Shown: positions 8,863 to 18,600 of the stretch, piece by piece | Numbering within the stretch: position 1 is the stretch's first letter | Layout of the letters: each line of letters opens with the position of its first letter | Assembly (NCBI GenBank): GCA_016719925.1 | Contig: JADJYC010000016.1 | Location: 1-64,000, forward strand | Origin: Crocinitomicaceae bacterium | Lineage (GTDB): Bacteria > Bacteroidota > Bacteroidia > Flavobacteriales_D > Crocinitomicaceae | DNA length: 64,000 nucleotides | Direction: 5' to 3' | The notes under the pieces: model-generated | Seen by the model: the letters and a program-made list of their open reading frames with translations, nothing else | Told to the model about the DNA's origin: nothing | Databases searched by the model: none | Program-made: the position numbers and the translations under genes

Positions 8863-9588
8863 TCAACTGTTAAGATATTTCTTTTCAATCTCAATAGCTC
8901 TTGGAAAAAGAATGTTGTTTTCCAAGTGTATATGCTGGTGCAAATCTTCTTCAAATTCTTTCAGTTTTGCATATAAAACCCGGTATGTATTACATGCGTG
9001 TTCAGGTGGCGTATAATTATCAGAAAGCTCTGCGATTTTGAAACCGTAGTTTCCAACCTGATCATGTTCATGCTCCATCATATTGATTGGATTTTGCACT
9101 GTACCAAAATGTGGCAGCGTAAACTCAATGGCCTCTTTTTCAACCTGAGCAAGATTTTTAATGTACGGGAAAAGAATATTCTCCTCTTTACACATGTGCT
9201 TGTCCAGTTCATCCGCAATTATTTTGAACAGGTAGTTTATTTGTACCACTTCAGGGTTAGCATGTCCATGCACCTTTGCAACCTTATCACTGTACTGTGA
9301 AATGATCGGAATATTTTCTGTAACATATTTATGGTGTTTATCCACAATATAATCTGTCAGTTTATCCAGATCCCATGATTTAAAATCAATATCTGAATCC
9401 ACTGTCTGATCAATCAGTTCCAGTTCTGATTTTATTTTGTCATAAGAAAGATTTTTTTTAGTGCAGATGTCTTTTACTGACACCTTTCCACCACAGCAAA
9501 AATCAATTCCGTTTTTCTTAAAAACGTCGGCCGTTTTGTAATTTTCTGTAACCAGCTCGGCCACAGTTTTATGTTCTATATCCAGCAT
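8863..9588 (-). CDS. RIC/ScdA/YtfE-type iron-sulfur cluster repair di-iron protein
   Basis: This 241-residue protein repairs iron-sulfur clusters damaged by NO or oxidants. Residues 1-60 are the ScdA N-terminal (DUF542) domain with the CysCys pair at 31-32 (IDFCCGGK). Residues 75-235 are the hemerythrin-like diiron domain with DKHHKYV, ADELDKHMCKEEN, MMEHEHDQVG and LHQHIHLENNILFP supplying the His and Glu ligands. Length and layout match the family. An exact TGAT-N4-ATCA site lies 50 bp upstream, fitting the NO/anaerobic control typical of these genes. It shares a terminator with the convergent 153-aa gene. Confidence 0.93.
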   Translation of the reverse strand: MLDIEHKTVAELVTENYKTADVFKKNGIDFCCGGKVSVKDICTKKNLSYDKIKSELELIDQTVDSDIDFKSWDLDKLTDYIVDKHHKYVTENIPIISQYSDKVAKVHGHANPEVVQINYLFKIIADELDKHMCKEENILFPYIKNLAQVEKEAIEFTLPHFGTVQNPINMMEHEHDQVGNYGFKIAELSDNYTPPEHACNTYRVLYAKLKEFEEDLHQHIHLENNILFPRAIEIEKKYLNS

Positions 9589-9637
9589 ATCTCTTGTATT
9601 TTTCTGCTAATTTAAAATCATTCTAAACGATACAAAA

Positions 9638-9649
9638 TGATATAAATCA
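9638..9649. promoter_or_regulatory. FNR/DNR-like palindrome before the RIC gene
   Basis: Exact TGAT-ATAA-ATCA, identical to the site before the hemerythrin gene, 50 bp upstream of the start codon. Confidence 0.6.
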
Positions 9650-9676
9650 TAAAATGAGGTGACTTATTTTTTGCTT

Positions 9677-10303
9677 TCAAGCTTGCGCTGAACCGGAACT
9701 CAATAAATGATATAATTCCTGCAATACTTCAAGCTGTTTGTTTTTGGCGTACCATACATGGAGCTGTTCAAGAGCTTCAGCTTTTGTTTTTCCCGCAGGA
9801 TTTTTTTTCCATTCGCTCATAATTGAAACCGCACCGGCTGGTCTTGGTCCCCATTCGAACAATGTTTTACCGTTTAAATCGCGTGCAAATAATTTTGGAA
9901 TTGCTTTGTTACCATCTGTCAGATGTTCATCCATCAGTTCCGGATTATCATCTCTGAAAACCAGCTGCAGATTTATTTTTCCATCTGATGCCTCAGCAAT
10001 TTTTGCCATAGCCGGAATGATTTGTGCGCTGTCACCACACCATGCTTCTGATATCACGGTCCAGCACTGAGGCTGTTTCATCTCGTTTAGAAATGTCTGA
10101 AAATATTCAGGAATGACAATTGTTTTATTCCATCTGTTCATCCGCACAAGATTCATTTTGGTTGCTTCATTTTTATCAGCGGTTTGTTCCTTTCCTGAAG
10201 TCGTTCCGGCTGAAACAAAATGATGCATCAATTCCATGTATTCATTATAATTGTAAGTTCTGACTTTTTTATCCTGACAGATAACTGTGCATCCGGTTTC
10301 CAT
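9677..10303 (-). CDS. Thioredoxin-fold protein with a single active-site cysteine
   Basis: A 208-residue cytoplasmic protein whose residues 70-185 read as a thioredoxin fold (WTVISEAWCGDSAQIIPAMA, NKAIPKLFARDLNG with the cis-Pro loop). The active site is WCGDS (Cys89) in place of WCGPC, so it lacks the resolving cysteine; it cannot be a classic dithiol thioredoxin and may act by a monothiol mechanism or only bind. This variant is known in thioredoxin-like families of Gram-positive and Bacteroidota genomes. The N-terminal 65 residues include two Cys (METGCTVICQ) in a region I do not recognise. TGAC-TTAT-GTCA lies 47 bp upstream, tying it to the neighbouring regulon. Confidence 0.8.
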   Translation of the reverse strand: METGCTVICQDKKVRTYNYNEYMELMHHFVSAGTTSGKEQTADKNEATKMNLVRMNRWNKTIVIPEYFQTFLNEMKQPQCWTVISEAWCGDSAQIIPAMAKIAEASDGKINLQLVFRDDNPELMDEHLTDGNKAIPKLFARDLNGKTLFEWGPRPAGAVSIMSEWKKNPAGKTKAEALEQLHVWYAKNKQLEVLQELYHLLSSGSAQA

Positions 10304-10349
10304 AATGTTGATTTTTTACAAAGTTCCGAAGACCCGAAATAATCCATTG

Positions 10350-10361
10350 TGACTTATGTCA
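10350..10361. promoter_or_regulatory. FNR/DNR-like palindrome before the thioredoxin-fold gene
   Basis: Perfect inverted repeat TGAC-TTAT-GTCA, 47 bp upstream of the leftward gene. It is about 80 bp from a second site (10441-10452) that faces the rightward 604-aa gene. Confidence 0.5.
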
Positions 10362-10440
10362 TACTCCGGGCTGTTTAAAATAAAAATCCGGCAAACATTA
10401 CCTGTCGCATCTTATAAAACCCAATTCACATAACATGGTG

Positions 10441-10452
10441 TGATCTGTATCA
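10441..10452. promoter_or_regulatory. FNR/DNR-like palindrome before the 604-aa gene
   Basis: Exact TGAT-CTGT-ATCA, 47 bp upstream of the 604-aa ORF, the same distance as the divergent thioredoxin-fold site. Two sites in one divergent promoter region argue against chance. Confidence 0.55.
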
Positions 10453-10498
10453 TCAACCATAAAGCTCATTCAGGCTTTCTTTGTAAAAATTCAAAAGA

Positions 10499-12313
10499 AT
10501 GATTACCAAACCACACCACTTTCACATTCCTGTAATGGGAATAGGCTATACTATTGATACACCAGTTAAAGTTGCACACCTCGGAATAGACTCAGTAATA
10601 TCACTTGTTGATGACGGGTTAATTGAAAAAATGAGAGCATTCCATTCACGGAGTAATAACAGGCAATATCATCCAATAACAATAAAAACCGAAGACTACC
10701 GGGCCAAGCGTATCACTGCATATTTGAATTTATTGAATGAACTTGTCAATGAAAAATTCATGCATCTGATGCAGGACAAATTAAACAGCGGCTCTGAGCT
10801 GGACAAATATATACGGCTGTTACCCGACTCAGCAAAAATAAAAGTGCTGATTAAAACCTACCGTCAAACCGGTTTTTGTGATCAGGAGACTATTGAAAAC
10901 AGCATAAAGAAACTTTTAACCAAAGGATCTATTGATGTAAACATCATGTCAAAAGGAGACACCGTACGCTATAAAAAAGCAGGTGAAAAATTACCCATTG
11001 AATTTAATGATGCTCATGCGGCTGTACGCGGATTTTTATTGAGTGATCTGGAAAACTCTTCACTGATTATTTCATCTGGTCTTAATCCCAAATTATTTTC
11101 TTACATCGGAACATTCAAAGAAATTCTGCCTGATGAAAATGGAGTTTTCAGAAAAAAAATAATTATCAAGGTGAGTGATTACCGTTCAGCACTGGTACAG
11201 GGAAAATTTTTAGCGCAAAGGGGTGTCTGGGTGTCTGAATTCAGACTGGAATCAGGCTTGAATTGCGGCGGCCACGCTTTTGCAACCAAAGGTTATCTGA
11301 TGGGGCCAATATTGGATGAATTCAATAATAAGCGTGAAGAACTGGAACTGGAACTCCGCACTATTTACAAAAAAGCACTTGCAGATAAAGGAGTTGACCT
11401 GATACAGGAGCCCCGTCCGATTCAATTTACTGCTCAGGGAGGTGTTGGTACAGCAGGAGAATCTGAATTTTTACGTGAACACTACGGTTTGTCAAGCATT
11501 GGCTGGGGAAGTCCGTTTTTACTTGTTCCTGAGGTAGTGAGCATTGATAAAGACACACTTGATTTAGTAGCAAAAGCAGAAGAAGGAGATGTTTACTTAA
11601 GTGACACTTCACCGTTTGGTATTCCATTTTATACACTGAAGGGTAACACAAAAGACAAGGAAAAACTATTCCGCATTATGCACAATGCGCCCGGATCAAC
11701 TTGTCCAAAAAGATATGTTGCTTTAAATACTGAATTCGGTGAGCCTGCTTTATGCACAGCATCAAAAGAATATCAGACCCGAAAAATAAAAAGTATTAAA
11801 GCCGAATCACACACTGCAGAAACTGAAAAGAAACTGATTTCCAAGGTTACTGCCAAAACATGCGTCTGCGTGGGACTGGGCACCGCTGCTCTTCTCGCAA
11901 ACGGTCTGGAACGAAGGGTTGAAGGTGAAACAGTATCCATTTGCCCCGGGCCAAATGTGGTTTATTTTTCTAAAAAATCCACACTTGAAGAAATGGTTGA
12001 TCACATTTATGGCAGAAAAAATTTGATAGAGGATGTTGATCGTTCTCATGTCTTTGTTAACGAATTAAAATTATATGTTGATCATTTTGAAACTTCAATG
12101 AATGAAGCAAATGAAACAAATGATGAAAAAGAAAAAAAGTCATTGGAAGAGTTTAAATCAAATCTCTTCAGCGGAATAAAATACTATCAGGATTTATTTA
12201 TGTCATTGGTGAATTTACCAATAGGACATAAAGAAAAAGTTTTGGCTGATTTAAATAAATTCAAAAATAAAATAACGTTCAACATCAGCGGTGAGAATAA
12301 AAAATTTGCCTGA
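10499..12313 (+). CDS. Unrecognised 604-aa protein, possibly an alpha/beta-barrel enzyme with conserved cysteines
   Basis: I cannot assign this protein. It has no signal peptide or membrane helices. The start (PVMGIGYTIDTPVKVAHLGI then DSVISLVDDGLIEKM) resembles the first strand-loop of TIM-barrel, FMN-type proteins, and the Gly-rich TAQGGVGTAGESEFLREHYG (about residues 312-331) resembles a cofactor or substrate loop. Cysteines lie in conserved-looking contexts: LNCGGHAF, GSTCPKRY, PALCTAS, KTCVCVGLG and SICPGPN, so a metal or iron-sulfur site is possible. The last 90 residues are helical and charged. It is followed after 29 bp by a PlsC acyltransferase, so both form a rightward operon, and an FNR/DNR-like site lies upstream. 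Context suggests a role in anaerobic or polyketide-lipid metabolism; that is inference only. Confidence 0.85.
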   Translation: MITKPHHFHIPVMGIGYTIDTPVKVAHLGIDSVISLVDDGLIEKMRAFHSRSNNRQYHPITIKTEDYRAKRITAYLNLLNELVNEKFMHLMQDKLNSGSELDKYIRLLPDSAKIKVLIKTYRQTGFCDQETIENSIKKLLTKGSIDVNIMSKGDTVRYKKAGEKLPIEFNDAHAAVRGFLLSDLENSSLIISSGLNPKLFSYIGTFKEILPDENGVFRKKIIIKVSDYRSALVQGKFLAQRGVWVSEFRLESGLNCGGHAFATKGYLMGPILDEFNNKREELELELRTIYKKALADKGVDLIQEPRPIQFTAQGGVGTAGESEFLREHYGLSSIGWGSPFLLVPEVVSIDKDTLDLVAKAEEGDVYLSDTSPFGIPFYTLKGNTKDKEKLFRIMHNAPGSTCPKRYVALNTEFGEPALCTASKEYQTRKIKSIKAESHTAETEKKLISKVTAKTCVCVGLGTAALLANGLERRVEGETVSICPGPNVVYFSKKSTLEEMVDHIYGRKNLIEDVDRSHVFVNELKLYVDHFETSMNEANETNDEKEKKSLEEFKSNLFSGIKYYQDLFMSLVNLPIGHKEKVLADLNKFKNKITFNISGENKKFA

Positions 12314-12342
12314 AAAATGAATTAAACCACACATTCAATTTC

Positions 12343-13085
12343 ATGCTGAACCCTCTCAGATTTATTTACAGAACCTATTGTGCGCTAATATTTGCAGTAT
12401 CACTAATTTTGGTTTACCCGCTTTTTAAAATTGTTTTAGCACGCAAAAAATGGTGGCCATTTGGTTTTAAATGCATGCACATTTATGCAAAATCAATTTT
12501 AATATTACTATTTATCAGACTGAAAGAAATAAGGAAAAGACCCGAACTTCCGAAAAGTGCATTTATTATTTGCTCCAATCATTCATCATTTATTGACATT
12601 CCCTGTTTATATACCATGTTTGATTTTTATTTCACGTTTACCGGAAAACAAGAAATAGAAAAGTGGCCTTTGTTCAGAATTTTCTATACTTCCGGAATGA
12701 ATATTCTGGTAGACCGTCATAATCCAAAAAATGCGGTCACTGCTATGAGGCGCATGATAAATGAAATTGAACTCAATCATCCGCTGATGATTTTTCCTGA
12801 GGAACAATTACCAAAAATGCCCCTCATATGGGACCGTTCAAACAGGGAGCTTTTCAGATTGCAATACAAAAACAGATTCCAATAGTACCCGTAACGTTTT
12901 TAACCAATTTCAAACGACTTGAAAGAAAAAGTTTTTTTAAGGCGAAAGCATCTCCTGGCATTTCAAAAGTAATTGTTCATGACCCGGTTTCAACAGCGGG
13001 CCTTACAAAAAAAGATATGGAAGCACTGCAAATTAAAGTGCGGAAAATTATTGAAGCACCTCTGTTTGAAACAACGCGGGAGTGA
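12343..13085 (+). CDS. PlsC-type 1-acylglycerol-3-phosphate acyltransferase (frameshifted)
   Basis: A membrane-anchored acyltransferase of about 248 residues. A hydrophobic segment spans residues 10-31; the catalytic NHSSFID motif (HX4D) is at His80/Asp85; the acceptor-binding motif FPEGT appears only after restoring one G at 12801-12802, giving FPEGTITKNAPHMGPFKQGA and joining the two frames. The later block IPIVPVTFLTN is also typical. It would transfer an acyl chain to a lyso-phospholipid or a related alcohol. It is the second gene of the rightward operon after the 604-aa gene and converges on the acyl-CoA ligase. With a second PlsC beyond the PKS, it may attach a polyketide or long acyl product to a lipid. 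Confidence 0.85.
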
Positions 13086-13120
13086 TTTTATCTCCGGTCT
13101 GATGCATCCAGAAATTAAAA

Positions 13121-14890
13121 TTAATTTCTGAAAATATCTTTGATAATCGAATCGTACTTTTCATGCAGCACTTTTCGTTTTAATTTTAATGTAGGTGATA
13201 ATTCTCCGGTAAGAGGTGTCCACTCGTCAGCAACAAGTTTATGACGTTTTACTTTTTCGTCCTGATTAAGACGGTTGTTAAATTGATTTATCAATTCATG
13301 ATACAGTTTTTTCACCTCCGGATGTTCAATTTTTTCAGATACAGATCCGCCTATTTTTCGTTCGCTGCACCAGTTTTTTAGTGCGTCAATGTTGGGTGAT
13401 ATTAAAGCACTTGTGAATTTTTCACCCTCCCCAATTACCATGACCTGATCAATGTAAAGCGATTCTTTCATCATATTTTCTATTGCCTGAGGAGAGACAT
13501 ATTTTCCATTGGACAATTTGAAAATTTCTTTCTTCCTGTCTGTAATAATCAAGAATCCGTCTTCATCTATTTTTCCCACATCGCCGGTATGAAACCAACC
13601 GTCAACCAACACCTGTTCTGTTGTTTTTTCATCTTTAAAATATCCAATCATTACATTGGGACCCTTGCATAAAATTTCACCGTCTTCTGCAATTTTTATC
13701 TCTACATTTTCAGCAACATACCCCACAGTACCTAATTTTAATTTAGCAGTTTCAGCACGATTAATAGTAATAATGGGAGCAGTTTCAGTCAGTCCGTACA
13801 TGTTGAGCAGTTTAATTCCGGCTGCCCAGAAAACACGTTCAAGGTGAGGCTGAAGAGCTGCACCGCCAACTCCGATGGACATTACATTTCCGCCCATGGC
13901 TGAACGCCATTTGCTGAAAATAATTTTATTGGCAGCTTTCAGTTTTAACTCATACCATATTCCGTTTTTTCCATCCGATTTATAATCAAGACCAAGCTTG
14001 AGTGCCCAGAAAAAAAGTTTCTTTTTTATACCGGTTAATTTTTCACCCTTTGAAATAATTTTGTCATAGACTTTTTCGAGGATTCTTGGAACAGCTCCAA
14101 AACCATGCGGTTTAATTTCCTGCAGGTCGGCGGCAATAGTTGCAAGATTTTCTCCGTAATAAATACTGCATCCTGAAAGTTGTGACTGATAACAACCCAT
14201 TCTTTCACCAACATGACATATTGGTAATATACTAAGATACCGGTGATGCTTTTGAAGTTTGAAAACATTACTTGCGGAATTAGCCGCACTTAATAAATTC
14301 TTATGAGACAACATTACACCTTTTGAAGTTCCGGTTGTTCCTGATGTATATATTAATGTCACGCAATCATTGGGTTGTATACCGGCTTTGATTACTTCAA
14401 CTTTTTCTTTTAGTGGTTCCAGCTGATCCTGATTAATCTCCAAAATGTCTTTCCAAAATGGCAATGACTCAGTTTTATCGAGAGTATAAATGTGCTTTAC
14501 ACCTGGAATATTTGCCTTGACGGAACTGATTTTATCAGCCAATTCCTGATCACTTACCAGCACCATTTTAGCTTCACAATGGTTTATCAGATTCTGGTAA
14601 GCTTCAGCTTCAAGATTCGAAAATAACGGCACATGAATGACGCCTGTCTGGGAAAAAGCCATATCGAAAAAATTCCACTCAGGCCGGTTATTTGAAATTG
14701 TAACGACTTTATCTCCTTTTTGAATTCCAAGCGCCAATAGTCCGCAACTTAAACGGTCAGAAAAATCCACATATTCTGCTGAACTGTATTTAATCCATTT
14801 ACCTTTTTCCTTTCCCGCCAGCGCATCAGCTTTATCGCGGTAATCAGTCCGATATAAATCTAAAATATCAAAAGTGCGGGTGAGTTTCAT
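13121..14890 (-). CDS. Long-chain acyl-CoA synthetase (AMP-forming)
   Basis: A 589-residue adenylate-forming ligase of the long-chain fatty acid type. Motifs in order: P-loop LIYTSGTTGTSKGVML (about 175-190), MYGLTETAPIIT (A5-like), WFHTGDVGKIDEDGFLIITDRKKEIFKLSNGKYVSP (A7-A8, about 435-470), and a C-terminal TLKLKRK containing the catalytic Lys region. It activates a fatty or polyketide acid with ATP and CoA. It starts 13 bp after the phosphopantetheinyl transferase and is the last gene of the PKS operon, so it may supply an acyl starter or activate the released product. Confidence 0.9.
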   Translation of the reverse strand: MKLTRTFDILDLYRTDYRDKADALAGKEKGKWIKYSSAEYVDFSDRLSCGLLALGIQKGDKVVTISNNRPEWNFFDMAFSQTGVIHVPLFSNLEAEAYQNLINHCEAKMVLVSDQELADKISSVKANIPGVKHIYTLDKTESLPFWKDILEINQDQLEPLKEKVEVIKAGIQPNDCVTLIYTSGTTGTSKGVMLSHKNLLSAANSASNVFKLQKHHRYLSILPICHVGERMGCYQSQLSGCSIYYGENLATIAADLQEIKPHGFGAVPRILEKVYDKIISKGEKLTGIKKKLFFWALKLGLDYKSDGKNGIWYELKLKAANKIIFSKWRSAMGGNVMSIGVGGAALQPHLERVFWAAGIKLLNMYGLTETAPIITINRAETAKLKLGTVGYVAENVEIKIAEDGEILCKGPNVMIGYFKDEKTTEQVLVDGWFHTGDVGKIDEDGFLIITDRKKEIFKLSNGKYVSPQAIENMMKESLYIDQVMVIGEGEKFTSALISPNIDALKNWCSERKIGGSVSEKIEHPEVKKLYHELINQFNNRLNQDEKVKRHKLVADEWTPLTGELSPTLKLKRKVLHEKYDSIIKDIFRN

Positions 14891-14902
14891 ATTATGAATC
14901 TA

Positions 14903-15643
14903 TTAATTTATTTTTGATACTACAACGGATGAATTACCATTAACTGCCAATGTTGCCTTGTAACCTGCTCCTGACTGAATAAAAACAAAGTTTAACGTTT
15001 TAGTGTTTTGTATTCCATCCACTGAAATCAGCCGTGCAGAAGTATTAATCACACAAAATTCCAGCGTATCGGGATTTCTTCGCATTCCTTCTCCGGTTAA
15101 TTTTAAATAGGACTCTTTTAATGTCCACATTTCAAAAAACCGGTTTTCAAATCCTGCGCTTTTTTTGTCAATGTACTTTTGTTCTGCAGGTGTGAAATTA
15201 AGAGAAATCATCTGGTCAAAATCGTGTAATGATCTTACCCGTTCAATATCCAGACCAACTTCTGATGTTTTAGAAACAGCTATTCCAAAACGGTTTCCGG
15301 AATGTGTGAGATTAAAATAAAGTTTATGATTATTAAGGAATGGTTTTCCAGAATCACTTATGCGGATATCAACTTTACCTTTTGGAATTTTGCAGTAAGC
15401 TGAAAGTAATTCTTTCAAAACGCCACGTGCATGTACGTAATTATTCTGTAATTTTTTTTCAAGAAAAAATTGAGCCTTTGCAATTTCTTCCTGACTCAGT
15501 AAAGTTTGCAGGTAATTCAGTTTATGTTCATCCGCGTCCAACTCAGAAAACCAGACGTGAATTTCATTTTCATTGAGGACAGGCACGCCCCTCCGGATTT
15601 CAAATAAATCCAGAGGAACGTTTTCATGTCTCAAATTATTCAT
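14903..15643 (-). CDS. 4'-phosphopantetheinyl transferase, Sfp type
   Basis: A 246-residue enzyme that loads the phosphopantetheine arm on carrier proteins. It has the family's signature residues: VGLDIERVRSL (Mg2+-binding Asp/Glu) and FFEMWTLKESYLKLTGEG (W-x-KE-x3-K). The length fits the Sfp group used by PKS/NRPS systems rather than the short AcpS. It begins 10 bp after the PKS stop codon, so its likely substrate is the serine of the PKS carrier domain (codon near 16593). Confidence 0.93.
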   Translation of the reverse strand: MNNLRHENVPLDLFEIRRGVPVLNENEIHVWFSELDADEHKLNYLQTLLSQEEIAKAQFFLEKKLQNNYVHARGVLKELLSAYCKIPKGKVDIRISDSGKPFLNNHKLYFNLTHSGNRFGIAVSKTSEVGLDIERVRSLHDFDQMISLNFTPAEQKYIDKKSAGFENRFFEMWTLKESYLKLTGEGMRRNPDTLEFCVINTSARLISVDGIQNTKTLNFVFIQSGAGYKATLAVNGNSSVVVSKIN

Positions 15644-15653
15644 AACAGACCGG

Positions 15654-18600
15654 TTAAATCAGCACACTTTCTTCCAGTTCATCAGCAACAAGTGATAATA
15701 ATTCTTCTTTGTTGTCACGACAAAACAAGTGTCCGCCTTTTACCATTTTAAAAGTAAAGGTTGATGCAGTATGTTCTTTCCAGCCTTTTACCTGATCAGG
15801 TGTAAATATACTGTCATCTGAACCGGCAAATGCCGTAAGCGGACAATTCAGCGGTGCATCTTCATAGTATTTATAATTTTTTCCAAGTAAAATATCTGCA
15901 CGCAATGAAGGAAGCATTTCATTAAATACGTCATCATTTTCAATTACTGATTCAGGAATTTCCAATTCACGCAGGTGATTTTTAATATTAATGATATTCT
16001 TATCAGCGTAAACTTCATTATCATTAATTGCATCTAAAAACTTGAACGGATTCACCATATGCGGAGCTCTCCATCCGCCAACCAGAAATTTAACCGGATT
16101 TACATCGTATTTTTCTCAGATGTCTGCTCAGCTCAAGAGCAATTCCTGCGCCTGAACTATGACTGTAAAATGCACAAGGTGTTGTCAGCAAAGGTTCCAT
16201 AACCTCAGCCAATTTTTCCACCAGCTTAGTGACATCATCAAATGGTTTTTCATCACCGCGCTCTTCACGTCCCGGGAATTGTACCGCACAAACTTCAATG
16301 TCATCTGGTAAAAAATCATGCCATGCGCTGAATATAGAAGCACCACCTGCAAAATAAGGAAGGCAGAATAGTCTCAAACGTGGATTACTTATTTTTTTCG
16401 AACGAACAATCCACTTATCTAATTCTGATTTTATCTCGCCTTGCACAGATTCAGCAGAACCCGCTCCGGTTAGTTGTTCCAGAATTTGAATGGTCATTTC
16501 TTCCATAGAAGGACCACGCATAATTTTCATCATGGAATAATCCACACCAACATTACTTTGAATCCAGTTTCTGATCTGATTTGCCATCAATGAATCTAAT
16601 CCATATTTTGTTACCGGTTCAACCACGCTTAACTTTTCAGAGGTAGTTCCAAGAACACGACCAAATGTTTCTTTAAGCTGATCCAGCAATATTGCATTTT
16701 GTTCAAGAGGATTTGATTCAAGTAATGTCGCCTTCAATGCACCGTCACCGGCAGCAGCACGACCACCTGAACTGAGTAATTTTTCATTTACAAGATGCGC
16801 AAAACGGCTTGACTTGGCAGAGTGAGGAAAGAAACTTCCTATCATCTCCCAGTCTGAGTCAGTTGCAACACGCTGCACCGGATTATTCAATAACATTTGT
16901 TCCATACACACCCAAAGCCTGAATCAATGAAAATTGTTTCCAGCCCTGTTTGTATAATAATCCACCAACATTTCCGCTTCGCGCAACAAATCCAACATCA
17001 CCAATAACTCCCCAGTTAATGGTCATTGCAGCCAAGCCCTGTGCTCTTCTCCAATGAGAAAAATTATCCAGAAAACTATTTGCTCCTACATAACTTACCT
17101 GTCCCGGATTTCCGTAGATAGCAGAAATAGATGAGTAAGAAACAAAATGATCCAGATTCATTTCTTTTGTTGCTTCATGCAGTAACCAGCAACCAACAGC
17201 CTTAGGTATGAATACCTTCATGTAACGGTCGTATCCGATTTCAGGAATACTGCCGTCATCAAGTACCATAGCCGCATGCTGAATACCTTTTAACGGAGGC
17301 ATTTTTTTGTTAATTTCATCAAAAATTCGTTTGACATCTTCTTTGTTTGAAACGTCACCTTTAGCCATCAGAACATCCACTCCTTTTGACTTCATGCGCT
17401 CAACAATTGCTTTTTCATGTTCGGTTTTTGTTCCGCTTCTGCTTAAAAGCACCATGTGTTTTGCGCCTTTGTTTGTCATCCATTCGGCAACCGACAAACC
17501 AAATCCGGATGCACCACCTGTTACCAGATACGTTGCATTTTCTTTGAAACGGATTTCCCGCGGCGGAGCAATTTTTACTTCTCCCTCCATGGATACAATT
17601 ATTTTTCCAATGTGCCGTGCACCTGCCATGTATTGAAATGCATCAGCAATTTTTTCAACCGGAAAAACTTTCACCGGATGAGGCGGAAATTTATTTGCTA
17701 CAAAATAATCAATGGATTCCTGGAATAATTTTCCGCCAAAATCTTTTTTCTGTTCAAATAAACGATCAACATCCACTCCAAAATAACTCAGGTTGTTACC
17801 AAACGGCTGTAACCCAAGTTTGCTGTTACGATAAATATCTGTTTTACCTATTTCCACAAAACGACCATAAGCTGCAAGGCATCTTACAGATTTGTATATG
17901 GCCTCACCAGAAAGTGAATTCAAAATTACATCCACTCCTTTTCCGTTTGTTTTGGTCATAATCTGATCTGCAAAATCAAGCGTACGTGAGCTCATTATGT
18001 TTTCAGATTTAACTCCGATGCTTTCAATATAAGCACGTTTATCAGCACTGCTCACAGTTGCATACACCTCAGCTCCTATTGCCAGAGCAATGTGAATGGC
18101 GGATATTCCGACACCACCGGCAGCTGCATGAATCAAAACCTTTTCTCCTTTTTCCAACCGGCAATGATAAATCAATGAGAAATATGCCGTTGTATATACA
18201 ACCGGTAAACTAGCTGCTTCTGACCAATTCAGATGTTTTGGTTTCTGAACAACATGCACTGCTTTTGGATACGCAAATCCACCCAAACAAGAAGGTGCTG
18301 TTGCCATTACTTCATCACCAACTTTTATATTTTTCACATTTTTTCCAGTTGCGGTTACTACACCCGCACATTCAAGTCCAAATGTTTTTCCAAATAATCC
18401 GCCTTCAACAGCCGCATCAGACAGAAGTCCCATGGCAATCATGATATCTCTGAAATTTAATGCAGATGCTTTGATCTGTACTTCTACTTCATCTTCTTCC
18501 GGAACAGATCTTTCTGTTTCTCTCAAAACAAGATTGTCAAGAACACCAAATTCTGAAATTGTTGCATTGTATGCAGACCCTTGTGCCGGAACAGTTTTAA

